From an uncultured Oscillospiraceae bacterium (GTDB taxonomy: Bacteria; Bacillota; Clostridia; Oscillospirales; Acutalibacteraceae), in the NCBI GenBank assembly GCA_900543305.1, contig UQQZ01000063.1, forward strand, positions 1-14,467: a DNA stretch of 14,467 bases, given 5' to 3'. The notes beneath the pieces are model-generated. The model was not told the origin of the DNA. It worked only from the letters and a program-made list of their open reading frames with translations, and searched no databases. Position numbers and translations under genes: made by a program. Below, in pieces: positions 7,173-13,814 of this stretch (position 1 is its first letter; every line of letters starts with the position of its first letter).

Positions 7173-7200
7173 AAAAAGAAAAGCCCCGCCAAAGCGGGGC
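7173..7200 (-). terminator. Intrinsic terminator of the flavin reductase gene
   Basis: On the minus strand a GCCCCGC/GCGGGGC stem (7183-7189 with 7194-7200, 4-nt loop) is followed directly by TTTTCTTTTT (7173-7182), a textbook rho-independent terminator just after the stop codon at 7214. It separates this gene from the Ca2+-ATPase gene downstream. Confidence 0.92.
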
Positions 7201-7213
7201 CGATGAAAGCGGA

Positions 7214-7723
7214 TCAATGACCTTTTTGATAGGAAGGAGCTGTGGGAGGTGTCTTACCCTTGATCACATTCCGGTAATAGGCATAGGTGAGAGGCTCGTC
7301 CTCCGTAAGGATTTCCGACTCCTCTGCCAGCCCCACAAACATCAGATGGGTGCCCAGGTCCAAGGTCTGCTCCACCTTGCAGCTGTAGTGGGCACAGGCT
7401 GCCTGCAGAGGATAGGGCATGCCAGCCTTGTCCTCGGTAAAGGAAATGCCTTCAAACTTGTCGAAGTCCTTTCCTGTACGGAATCCGAACCGGCCAACAA
7501 ACATCATGTCCGTACGCTGGTCCATGACCACCGCCGCAAACCGGCCGGCCTTCTGGATCAGCTGGCAGGTCAGATTTTCCTTATTCACCGTCACCGCCAA
7601 CCGAATCGGCTCTGCGGTCACCTGCTGCAGAGTGTTCACCACACATCCACTTCTCTGGCCGTCTGCCTGGGCAGAAACCACATACAGTCCATATGTTACT
7701 TTATACAGGGCTTTTTCATCCAT
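7214..7723 (-). CDS. Flavin reductase family protein (flavoredoxin-like, FMN-binding split barrel)
   Basis: This 169-residue cytoplasmic protein opens with K-V-T-Y-G-L-Y-V-V-S-A, followed by G-C-V-V-N-T-x-x-Q-V-T-A-x-P and V-N-K-E-N. Near residue 80 comes G-R-F-G-F-R-T-G-K-D-F-D-K-F. This is the pattern of FMN-binding flavin reductase domains in anaerobes, the same domain that forms the N-terminus of high-molecular-weight rubredoxins. Here the chain ends after the flavin domain and has no rubredoxin C-x-x-C pairs. It would pass electrons from NAD(P)H or a partner to oxygen, NO or other acceptors; the partner is not visible in the window. ATG 7721-7723 has AAGGAGGT (7732-7738) 8 nt upstream, with a promoter at 7760-7788. 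It is transcribed alone, diverging from azlCD. Confidence 0.85.
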   Translation of the reverse strand: MDEKALYKVTYGLYVVSAQADGQRSGCVVNTLQQVTAEPIRLAVTVNKENLTCQLIQKAGRFAAVVMDQRTDMMFVGRFGFRTGKDFDKFEGISFTEDKAGMPYPLQAACAHYSCKVEQTLDLGTHLMFVGLAEESEILTEDEPLTYAYYRNVIKGKTPPTAPSYQKGH

Positions 7724-7759
7724 GGAAAGGACCTCCTTTGAAATTGGATTCTTGTTCCT

Positions 7760-7788
7760 ATTATTTCACACCGGCGATCATTTATCAA
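7760..7788 (-). promoter_or_regulatory. Probable promoter of the flavin reductase gene
   Basis: On the minus strand TTGATA (7783-7788) and AATAAT (7760-7765) are separated by 17 bases, about 35 bases upstream of the start codon. Its -35 lies 2 bases from the -35 of the divergent azlC promoter. Confidence 0.55.
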
Positions 7789-7790
7789 GC

Positions 7791-7820
7791 TTGACTTTTT
7801 CCGTCCCATCCGAGTATAAT
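7791..7820 (+). promoter_or_regulatory. Sigma-A type promoter of azlC-azlD
   Basis: TTGACT (7791-7796) and a perfect TATAAT (7815-7820) are separated by 18 bases. A transcript starting near 7827 would have a leader of about 40 nt before the azlC ATG at 7866. The site is back to back with the promoter of the flavin reductase gene. Confidence 0.75.
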
Positions 7821-7865
7821 GGAACGGATTTTCCAAGATATTGTCTACGGGAAGAAGATGGTCCC

Positions 7866-8612
7866 ATGAAAGGAAGCAAAACCTTCCGCTACGCCTTTTC
7901 CAAATCTCTGCCGGTCATGTTCGGCTACCTCTTTCTGGGCTCCGCCTTTGGAGTGATGCTGCAGCATGCCGGATACAATTTTATTTGGGCGTTTTTCATC
8001 AGTTTAACCGTATTTGCCGGATCGGCCCAGTTTTTGCTGGTTTCCCTGCTCAGCGGCGGCGCCTCTCTCACCATGACGGCCGCCATGACCCTGCTCATCA
8101 ACAGCCGTCATATGTTCTACGGGCTGTCTTTTTTGGAGCGGTTTAAGAAAACCGGCCGGAAATATCCCTACATGATCTTTTCCCTTACCGATGAAACCTA
8201 TTCGGTGCTGTGTTCCGTAAAGCCGGAACCTCAGGTGGACGAGGGAAAAGCCATGTTCCTCATCGCCCTCTTCAACCACCTCTATTGGATCGCAGGGGGT
8301 GTGCTGGGTGCCTTGCTGGGACAGTTTTTGCCCATCGATTTTACCGGGATTGACTTCTCCATGACCGCCCTGTTTGTGGTGTTGTTTATCGAGCAATGGC
8401 TGGACTTTAAATCCCATCTGCCTGCCGTGACGGGCCTGCTGATTTCCTTCCTCTTTCTGCTCCTGCTGGGACCGGACAATTTTATTCTCCCCTCCCTCAT
8501 AGTGACGGTCACCGTACTGATGGCCTGTAAAAACCTTGTCCAGAAAAAGATGGAGGAACCGGTTCCGGCTCAACCGTCTTCGGAATCTGATCAGGAGGGA
8601 AAAACACCGTGA
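7866..8612 (+). CDS. azlC: AzlC family branched-chain amino acid exporter, large subunit
   Basis: The 248-residue protein has several long hydrophobic stretches and a charged C-terminal tail. AzlC signatures are visible: S-L-P-V-M-F-G-Y-L-F-L-G-S-A-F-G near residues 13-28, F-A-G-S-A-Q-F near 53, and I-N-S-R-H-M-F-Y-G-L-S near 80. AzlC pairs with AzlD to export branched-chain amino acids or their toxic analogues (AzlCD of Bacillus, BrnFE of Corynebacterium, YgaZH of E. coli). The ATG at 7866 starts just before the first membrane segment. The frame is open upstream, but that part overlaps the promoter and the divergent gene. The ribosome binding site is weak (GGAAGAAG). The stop TGA (8610-8612) overlaps the GTG start of azlD by 4 bases, so the two subunits are translationally coupled. 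Confidence 0.92.
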   Translation: MKGSKTFRYAFSKSLPVMFGYLFLGSAFGVMLQHAGYNFIWAFFISLTVFAGSAQFLLVSLLSGGASLTMTAAMTLLINSRHMFYGLSFLERFKKTGRKYPYMIFSLTDETYSVLCSVKPEPQVDEGKAMFLIALFNHLYWIAGGVLGALLGQFLPIDFTGIDFSMTALFVVLFIEQWLDFKSHLPAVTGLLISFLFLLLLGPDNFILPSLIVTVTVLMACKNLVQKKMEEPVPAQPSSESDQEGKTP

Positions 8613-8941
8613 ATGCCATAAGTTCCATTCTCACCATCGCCGTGGCGGCAGTCTGTACCTTTTTCACCCGACTTGTTCCCTTTGCCCTCTTCGGCCGGAA
8701 ACGCCAGGTGCCTCGAGTTGTCCTGTTTCTGGGGAATGTGCTGCCCCCTGCCATCATCGCCACCTTGATTATCTACTGCCTGAAAGGCGTCAATCTGCTC
8801 CACTTTCCCAGCGGCATTCCAGAACTGATCTCTATCGCTCTGGTGGCCGTTCTCCATCTCTGGAAACGAAACACTCTGCTCAGCGTAGGCGCTGGCACCA
8901 TCTGTTATATGGTTTTGATTCAAACGGTCTTCGCCCAATAA
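8609..8941 (+). CDS. azlD: AzlD family branched-chain amino acid exporter, small subunit
   Basis: This 110-residue integral membrane protein is the usual size for AzlD. It has four hydrophobic segments, with T-F-F-T-R-L-V-P-F in the first and L-G-N-V-L-P-P-A-I-I-A in the second, both typical of the family. It begins with GTG in a GTGA overlap with the azlC stop; AGGAGG at 8592-8597 serves as ribosome binding site. It has no function without AzlC: the pair forms the exporter. It is the last gene of the transcript, followed within 25 bases by a terminator hairpin. No Lrp/AsnC-type regulator, which often sits next to azlCD, is found nearby. Confidence 0.9.
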   Translation: MNAISSILTIAVAAVCTFFTRLVPFALFGRKRQVPRVVLFLGNVLPPAIIATLIIYCLKGVNLLHFPSGIPELISIALVAVLHLWKRNTLLSVGAGTICYMVLIQTVFAQ

Positions 8942-8961
8942 GGGCTCTTTCAGGGCGCAAA

Positions 8962-8998
8962 AAGCGGACTTCTCTTTCGAGAAGCCCGCTTCGTTTTT
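8962..8998. terminator. Bidirectional terminator between azlD and rhaD
   Basis: The arms 8962-8974 and 8979-8991 pair at 12 of 13 positions around a TTTC loop. A T run follows on the plus strand (8994-8998), and an A run precedes the stem, which becomes a T run for the minus-strand rhamnose operon. Confidence 0.85.
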
Positions 8999-9010
8999 CG
9001 TACAAAAGGA

Positions 9011-9838
9011 TCAGTCCAGAAATTCTTCCCGCAAAGTAACTCCAAAATCCCGGGCAATGGCCCGAAGGTCGTCGTCTTCGATGGTCTGGCGAATCTTTCC
9101 CTGTCCCGCGGAAAGGGCCAGCAGGTAGATTTGAGCCGCCTTTTCAATGGTGTGCATCAGGCCGAAGGTAGTGTCGAAATCAGGGCCGGAGACAAACAGC
9201 CCGTGATGAGCCCACACCGCTGCGTCGTATTCCTCCATGAGCTTGCTGGTAGCCAGGGCAATCTCGGCTCCTCCGGGCACCATCCAGGGCACCACCCCTA
9301 CCCCTCCTGGGAACACCACCGGACACTCTGTAGCGCTCTTCCAAAGGACTCTGGTAAAGTCCCGGGCGGTCAAAGGCAGCAGATAGGTCATGGCAATCAC
9401 GTTGGCAGGATGGGCATGATAGATCACCCGGTTTTCCCCTTGGGTCGCTTTCTTCCGGACACTGTGGTTTAAAAAGTGGCTGGGAAACTCGCTGGTGGGA
9501 CGTCCGCCCTTCTCCAGGCCCCAGACAATCCGCCAGCATGTTCCGGCAGAATCAATTTCCACAATACACAGGTTATCCTGGGGCGCCAAGGATACATTCC
9601 GGAAAAATTTCCCGCTGCCAGTGGCAATGAAATATTCTCCCCCCAGATTCTCTCCCTTTACCCCCATGGGAACCCATTCTCCAGGAATCTCCCTAAAATA
9701 GGGCCTGCATTGTTCCACTTCTTCCGGACGCATCCGATAGGTCAGGTTTCCCCCGTTGCGCTCGTGCCAGCCTTGCTCCCATCCGTCCTGACACATGCGG
9801 ATATAATCTTTCAAAACAGGTATCTCTGTAATCGCCAT
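9011..9838 (-). CDS. rhaD: Rhamnulose-1-phosphate aldolase
   Basis: The 275-residue class II (zinc) aldolase splits L-rhamnulose 1-phosphate into dihydroxyacetone phosphate and L-lactaldehyde, the last step of the pathway. The key residues fall at the same numbers as in the E. coli enzyme: catalytic E117 (in T-S-E-F), zinc ligands H141 and H143 (H-A-H-P) and H212 (H-H-G). Phosphate-site stretches N-G-G-N-L (near 28) and G-S-G-K-F-F (74-79) are also present. Length is normal. ATG 9836-9838 is preceded by AGGAGG in the 12-base gap after rhaA, so it is co-transcribed as the third gene of rhaBAD. A terminator follows at 8962-8998. No L-lactaldehyde reductase or dehydrogenase gene is in the window. 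Confidence 0.96.
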   Translation of the reverse strand: MAITEIPVLKDYIRMCQDGWEQGWHERNGGNLTYRMRPEEVEQCRPYFREIPGEWVPMGVKGENLGGEYFIATGSGKFFRNVSLAPQDNLCIVEIDSAGTCWRIVWGLEKGGRPTSEFPSHFLNHSVRKKATQGENRVIYHAHPANVIAMTYLLPLTARDFTRVLWKSATECPVVFPGGVGVVPWMVPGGAEIALATSKLMEEYDAAVWAHHGLFVSGPDFDTTFGLMHTIEKAAQIYLLALSAGQGKIRQTIEDDDLRAIARDFGVTLREEFLD

Positions 9839-9850
9839 TTTCTCTCCTCC

Positions 9851-11101
9851 TCACACACGCTTGCTCAGTACGTCTCGCTCATACTGGGCCACCTGGTCGT
9901 ACCATTCTTGTCCCCCAGGAACCCCCTGGGTGTGGCAGTAGTGCTCCCAGATGTCCCCAAAGGGCAGGGTTTTGATCTCTTCATTTTTCATCATCAATTC
10001 CGTAAACCGGCAGGAATCCTGAAGCTGCTTCAGTTCCTCCCAGGGTTGAAGCAGCGCAAACAGCAGCGCTTTCTCCATGCTCCGTGTCCCTACCACCCAG
10101 GCTGCCACCCGGTTGATCGAGGCGTCGAAAAAGTCCAGGCCGATGAGCACCCGGTCCAAGGCGTCATTCCGGACAATCTCCTTGGCAATCTCCTTGACCT
10201 CATCTTCGTAAAGCACCACATGATCGCTGTCCCACCGAACCGGACGGGTCACATGGAGAGGTACCTTGTCAAAAAAGGCCAGAAGACTGGGAATCTTGTC
10301 GCTGACCACTTCCGTGGGGTGATAATGGCCGTTGTCCAACAGATCGTACACCCCGGGGTGGGTGGCGGCATAGCTCAGGTAGAATTCCGCAGATCCCACC
10401 GTAAAGGCTTCCATCCCAATGCCGAACACCTTGCTCTCCACACAGTCGATTACCCAGTCCAGAGGCTCGGAAAAAATTTCGTCCAGACTCTCCTTCAACC
10501 GCTGCCGGGGACCCAGCCGGTCTGCCGGGATATCCTTATAACCGTCGGGAATCCACACATTGCACAGCACTGGGTTCTGCAATTGCCGCCCTATGTAAGA
10601 GGCGATCCTTCTGCATTGGACGCCGTGACGGACCCAGAACCGGCGGACTTCCTCTTCCGGAGAGGAAAGGGTCAGATTGTCTTTCACCATGGGATGGCTG
10701 AAAAAGGTGGGGTTAAAATCGATCCCCAAATCGTGCTCCCTGGCAAACTGAATCCACCGGTCAAAGTGGCGGGGCTCCAGGGCATCCCGGTCCACCCGCT
10801 CCCCTTCCTCCATAACGGCATAGCTGGCGTGGAGACTAATCCTCTTTTTCCCCGGCACCAAGCTCATGGCCTTGAGAAAATCCGAGGTGAGTTCCTGAAA
10901 ATTTCTGGCCCGGCCAGGATAATTTCCCGTGGTCTGGATTCCTCCGGACAGGGCCCGTCCCGTCCCCTCCAGACCGATCACATCATCCCCCTGCCAGCAG
11001 TGAACGCTGATGGGGATTTGGGCCAATTTCTCCAGAGCTTCCTCCACATGAATCCCCCAGGCCTCATATTGCTGTTTCGCGCTTTCATATCGCTGGTTCA
11101 C
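9851..11101 (-). CDS. rhaA: L-rhamnose isomerase
   Basis: The 416-residue enzyme converts L-rhamnose to L-rhamnulose, the first step. Length matches the family (about 419). Highly conserved stretches include S-L-H-A-S-Y-A (89-95), F-G-I-G-M-E-A-F-T-V-G-S-A-E-F, D-N-G-H-Y-H-P-T-E (256-264), R-P-V-R-W-D-S-D-H and G-L-D-F-F-D-A-S-I-N-R. Residues D256, H283, D291, D293 and D323 match metal-site residues of the E. coli enzyme with a constant offset of 11. The start is GTG at 11099-11101 with AAAGGAT as a modest ribosome binding site that overlaps the end of rhaB. The rhaB stop is 6 bases upstream, so the genes are surely co-transcribed. rhaD follows after 12 bases. Confidence 0.97.
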   Translation of the reverse strand: MNQRYESAKQQYEAWGIHVEEALEKLAQIPISVHCWQGDDVIGLEGTGRALSGGIQTTGNYPGRARNFQELTSDFLKAMSLVPGKKRISLHASYAVMEEGERVDRDALEPRHFDRWIQFAREHDLGIDFNPTFFSHPMVKDNLTLSSPEEEVRRFWVRHGVQCRRIASYIGRQLQNPVLCNVWIPDGYKDIPADRLGPRQRLKESLDEIFSEPLDWVIDCVESKVFGIGMEAFTVGSAEFYLSYAATHPGVYDLLDNGHYHPTEVVSDKIPSLLAFFDKVPLHVTRPVRWDSDHVVLYEDEVKEIAKEIVRNDALDRVLIGLDFFDASINRVAAWVVGTRSMEKALLFALLQPWEELKQLQDSCRFTELMMKNEEIKTLPFGDIWEHYCHTQGVPGGQEWYDQVAQYERDVLSKRV

Positions 11102-11107
11102 AAATTT

Positions 11108-12535
11108 TCATCCTTTCTGTCCATTGATCGGTTTCCTCCCAGGCCAAAAAGCTTCTATGGGAAAACTTTGCCGCTCCGCTCTCCGGGCGGCATCCAGGTC
11201 CGGAAACTCTCCAGCCTCAAGCATCTGTACCATCAAGTTTCCCAGGGCAGTCCCTTCTACAGGACCTGCGTAAACCGGCAGCCCCGAAGCGTCTGCTGTT
11301 AGCTGGTTCAAATATCCATCCCGGCTGCCTCCTCCCACCACATTGATCGCCAGATACTTCCGGCCGGTCAAGCGGGAAAGCTCCTCCACTCCCTGGGCAT
11401 AGCTTTCCGCCAGGGAATGGTACACGCAAGACAACAACTGCCCCAAAGTCTCCGGCACAGGTTGACCGGTTTTCCGGCAGTAATCCACCACCGCCTTTCC
11501 CATATGCTCAGGCGCCAGGAAACAGCCGTGGTTTACATCCACCCGCGCAGGAAAATCCCCTTGCTCTCTGGCCGCTTGGATCAGATGGGGATAGGTTATC
11601 TCTTCTCCCGCTTCCCGGCGAATGCACTGGAGCATCCAGAGACCCATGATGTTTTTCAAATACCGGAACCTGTACCGATACCCGCCCTCGTTGGTAAAGT
11701 TGCTCTCACGGCTTTCCTGAGTCAGCACTGGTTCTGGCAGTTCGGTGCCCAGCAAACTCCAGGTACCGCTGGAGAGGGAAACACCTCCCGGCTTGGCCGG
11801 AACTGCCAGAAAAGCTGAGGCGGTGTCATGGGTAGGCGGGAAAAGCACTTGGCAGTCAAACCCAACCCGTTTTTGCACCTGGGGTGTCAAGGATCCCAAA
11901 ACATATCCCGGCTGACGGAGCTGTCCGAAAAGCGTTGGAGGAAATCCCAGCCGGTCCAGCAATTCCCCATCCCAGGTCTTGGAACGGGCACAGACCAGAC
12001 CGGTGGTAGTGGCGTTGGTGTATTCGTTCTGGGCATTCCCGGTGAGCCGGTAGCTCAGGTATTCAGGCATCATCAAAAACCGGTGGGCTTGACGGAAAAG
12101 GTCAGGTTCCTGCCTGTTTTGGGCCATGAGTTGATACAGGGTGTTGAATTCTTGCTTCTGGATGCCCGTTCTGGCGTAGAGCTCCTGGGAAGAAACACGC
12201 TCCTCCACCAGCCGGTCCATCCCCTGGGTCCTCTTATCCCGGTAAGCTACCGCGTCCCCCAACCGGTTGCCTTCTCCATCCAGCAGCACATAATCCACCG
12301 CCCAGGTATCGATCCCCAGGGTATCCGGGACTTTCCCAGCCTTTTTGCAGGCCTCCAGCCCCTGGAGAATCTCCTCCTCCAGACGGTCTACGTCCCAGCA
12401 AAGACGTCCCTGCTTGCGCACCGTCCGGTTTTCAAACCGGTAAATTTCTTCCAGATATATTCGCCCCTCCCGGACCCATCCTAAAATGTGCCGTCCGGAA
12501 GACGCCCCAATATCTACAGCCAAATACAATCCCAC
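11108..12535 (-). CDS. rhaB: Rhamnulokinase
   Basis: The 475-residue FGGY-family sugar kinase phosphorylates L-rhamnulose at O1 with ATP. The N-terminal phosphate loop reads A-V-D-I-G-A-S-S-G-R (residues 6-15). Catalytic base D237 lies in H-D-T-A-S-A, the same number as in the E. coli enzyme. Further family marks are G-I-D-T-W-A-V-D-Y (74-82) and the C-terminal G-G-G-S-R-D-G-Y-L-N-Q. The start is GTG 12533-12535 with a GGGAGGGA ribosome binding site a few bases upstream. It is the first gene of the rhaB-rhaA-rhaD operon. The regulator gene lies upstream in the same direction but is cut off by a terminator at 12581-12614. The window shows no rhamnose transporter or mutarotase gene next to the operon. 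Confidence 0.96.
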   Translation of the reverse strand: MGLYLAVDIGASSGRHILGWVREGRIYLEEIYRFENRTVRKQGRLCWDVDRLEEEILQGLEACKKAGKVPDTLGIDTWAVDYVLLDGEGNRLGDAVAYRDKRTQGMDRLVEERVSSQELYARTGIQKQEFNTLYQLMAQNRQEPDLFRQAHRFLMMPEYLSYRLTGNAQNEYTNATTTGLVCARSKTWDGELLDRLGFPPTLFGQLRQPGYVLGSLTPQVQKRVGFDCQVLFPPTHDTASAFLAVPAKPGGVSLSSGTWSLLGTELPEPVLTQESRESNFTNEGGYRYRFRYLKNIMGLWMLQCIRREAGEEITYPHLIQAAREQGDFPARVDVNHGCFLAPEHMGKAVVDYCRKTGQPVPETLGQLLSCVYHSLAESYAQGVEELSRLTGRKYLAINVVGGGSRDGYLNQLTADASGLPVYAGPVEGTALGNLMVQMLEAGEFPDLDAARRAERQSFPIEAFWPGRKPINGQKG

Positions 12536-12559
12536 GGTATTCCCTCCCTTTTCCTTTTC

Positions 12560-12565
12560 AGCATA
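12560..12565 (-). promoter_or_regulatory. Possible -10 element of the rhaBAD operon
   Basis: TATGCT on the minus strand is the best -10 candidate in the 45 bases between the regulator's terminator and the rhaB GTG. No consensus -35 lies 17 bases upstream, where the terminator's T run sits, which would fit dependence on an activator such as the neighbouring AraC-family protein. The predicted leader is under 20 nt. Tentative. Confidence 0.3.
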
Positions 12566-12580
12566 CCGCGGGAAACCATA

Positions 12581-12614
12581 AAAAAGAAGGACGTATTTTT
12601 GAAAAAATACGTCC
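12581..12614 (-). terminator. Terminator of the AraC-family regulator gene
   Basis: Arms 12589-12600 and 12603-12614 are perfect 12-base inverted repeats (GGACGTATTTTT type). On the minus strand the stem is followed by TTCTTTTTT (12581-12588). It begins 13 bases after the regulator's stop and ends 45 bases before rhaB. The plus strand has a weaker T run after the stem. Confidence 0.85.
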
Positions 12615-12626
12615 TAACTTTTTGTT

Positions 12627-13628
12627 TTATGAGGAAGATAGAAGGAAATCTCCGCCTCGGGCTTTCCGGTAATCTTTGGGCGTCATGCCGTAACGGCTTC
12701 GAAAAACCCGGTAAAAGTAACTGGTATTCTCATAGCCCACGGCCAAGATCACGTCCTGAGTGGTCAGGCGGGTCTCCCGCAGCAGCTGGGCCGCTTTGGA
12801 CAATCGCTTTTCCAGCAAGAGGTCCTTGAAGGTTCTCCCGGTGGCCCGGTGAATGGCTGCGCTCAAGTAGGGCAAGGATACATGGAGCTCTCCGGCCAAT
12901 CGAGTGAGGTCGGCGGTGCGGTAGTTTTCCTCAATCTCCCGCAGGGCAGCCAGCACCGCCCCGTTCCCGGAAGCTTCCTCCAGTTCCCCGGTGTAGTTGA
13001 GCAACTGCAGCAACAGCAAACCCATGGTAGCTTGGTTGATCCGTCTGGCATTGGCCTGGGGATGTACCAGACTCCACACCAGATTTTCCACCAAATTCTG
13101 TACGGTGGGCACCTCGGCTACTCGAAAATGAAGACAGCCCATCTCCCCATCCTGCTGGCGCAATCCACTGAGTAGAAATCTCCCCAACACATTGTCTGTG
13201 CCGATCAGATTGAGGGCGTAGTCAAAAAACTGGGGCAGCACAATGAAATTGACCCCCACGTCTCCTTCCTCTGCCCGGTCCACCCCGTGAACCGCATGTT
13301 GGTTTAAAAACAGCAACTCCCCCACCCGCAAGGTCAAAGGGGCACGGCCCTCAATCCGATGTACTGTCTGGCCGCTGCACATGTACATGATTTCCACATA
13401 GTTGTGGGCGTGCATGGGAAAACTGGCAAACCGGGTATGGGGCCTGACTGTGATCAATTTGCCCTTGGCCAAAAGCTTTTCGCTGTCGATGAGAAAAGTG
13501 TTGCCTGAGGTGTACAGGCTCCGTTCCACCTGTCCTCCCGCTCGCAATTTCTCTTCCTCCTCCGTAACCCGGCGGAGCTCACGCATCAATTCATCCCGCA
13601 CAATATCGCCTTCTCCTTGCAGTTCCAT
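12627..13628 (-). CDS. AraC family transcriptional regulator, probable regulator of rhamnose genes
   Basis: The 333-residue protein has an N-terminal cupin-type sensor domain (F-P-M-H-A-H-N-Y-V-E-I-M-Y near residue 70, followed by beta strands) and a C-terminal pair of helix-turn-helix motifs. The latter include A-G-E-L-H-V-S-L-P-Y-L-S, A-V-G-Y-E-N-T-S-Y-F-Y-R-V-F-R and the closing G-M-T-P-K-D-Y-R. Its position just upstream of rhaBAD suggests it senses L-rhamnose and activates that operon, as RhaS/RhaR do in E. coli. This is inference from position and family; it is not an obvious orthologue of either. Start: ATG 13626-13628 has GGAAGGA almost touching it, which is too close. The GTG at 13599-13601 has AAGGAGAAGG about 7-11 bases upstream and may be the true start (324 residues). 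The gene has its own terminator at 12581-12614. Confidence 0.88.
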   Translation of the reverse strand: MELQGEGDIVRDELMRELRRVTEEEEKLRAGGQVERSLYTSGNTFLIDSEKLLAKGKLITVRPHTRFASFPMHAHNYVEIMYMCSGQTVHRIEGRAPLTLRVGELLFLNQHAVHGVDRAEEGDVGVNFIVLPQFFDYALNLIGTDNVLGRFLLSGLRQQDGEMGCLHFRVAEVPTVQNLVENLVWSLVHPQANARRINQATMGLLLLQLLNYTGELEEASGNGAVLAALREIEENYRTADLTRLAGELHVSLPYLSAAIHRATGRTFKDLLLEKRLSKAAQLLRETRLTTQDVILAVGYENTSYFYRVFRSRYGMTPKDYRKARGGDFLLSSS

Positions 13629-13744
13629 TCCTTCCGGCTTTTTCCCTTTTGAAATGGCATCTTTCTCGTTCCCTCATGCCTTTTCTGTATCGGGCTATTC
13701 CCGAACAGAGAGGGCTCCTTTTTCATGGGACCATCTTATCAGCT

Positions 13745-13764
13745 ATTTCTTGCAAATTTCTTGC
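13745..13764. repeat. Direct repeat ATTTCTTGC with 11-bp period upstream of the araC-type gene
   Basis: ATTTCTTGC occurs at 13745-13753 and again at 13756-13764, one helical turn apart, about 120 bases upstream of the regulator's start. Tandem half-sites on one face of the helix are typical for AraC-family dimers, so autoregulation is possible. The same word was not seen before rhaB. The 186-base gap 13629-13814 holds no convincing gene. Confidence 0.35.
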
Positions 13765-13814
13765 GGCATTCTTTATTGTTTCGGAACAAGATCTTACAGT
13801 TGACCCTGGCAAGG

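Noticed and set aside
9476..11302. Long open frame (608 codons) on the plus strand
   Set aside because: It runs opposite rhaD, rhaA and the end of rhaB, all of which have conserved catalytic residues. It has no ribosome binding site or recognisable domain.
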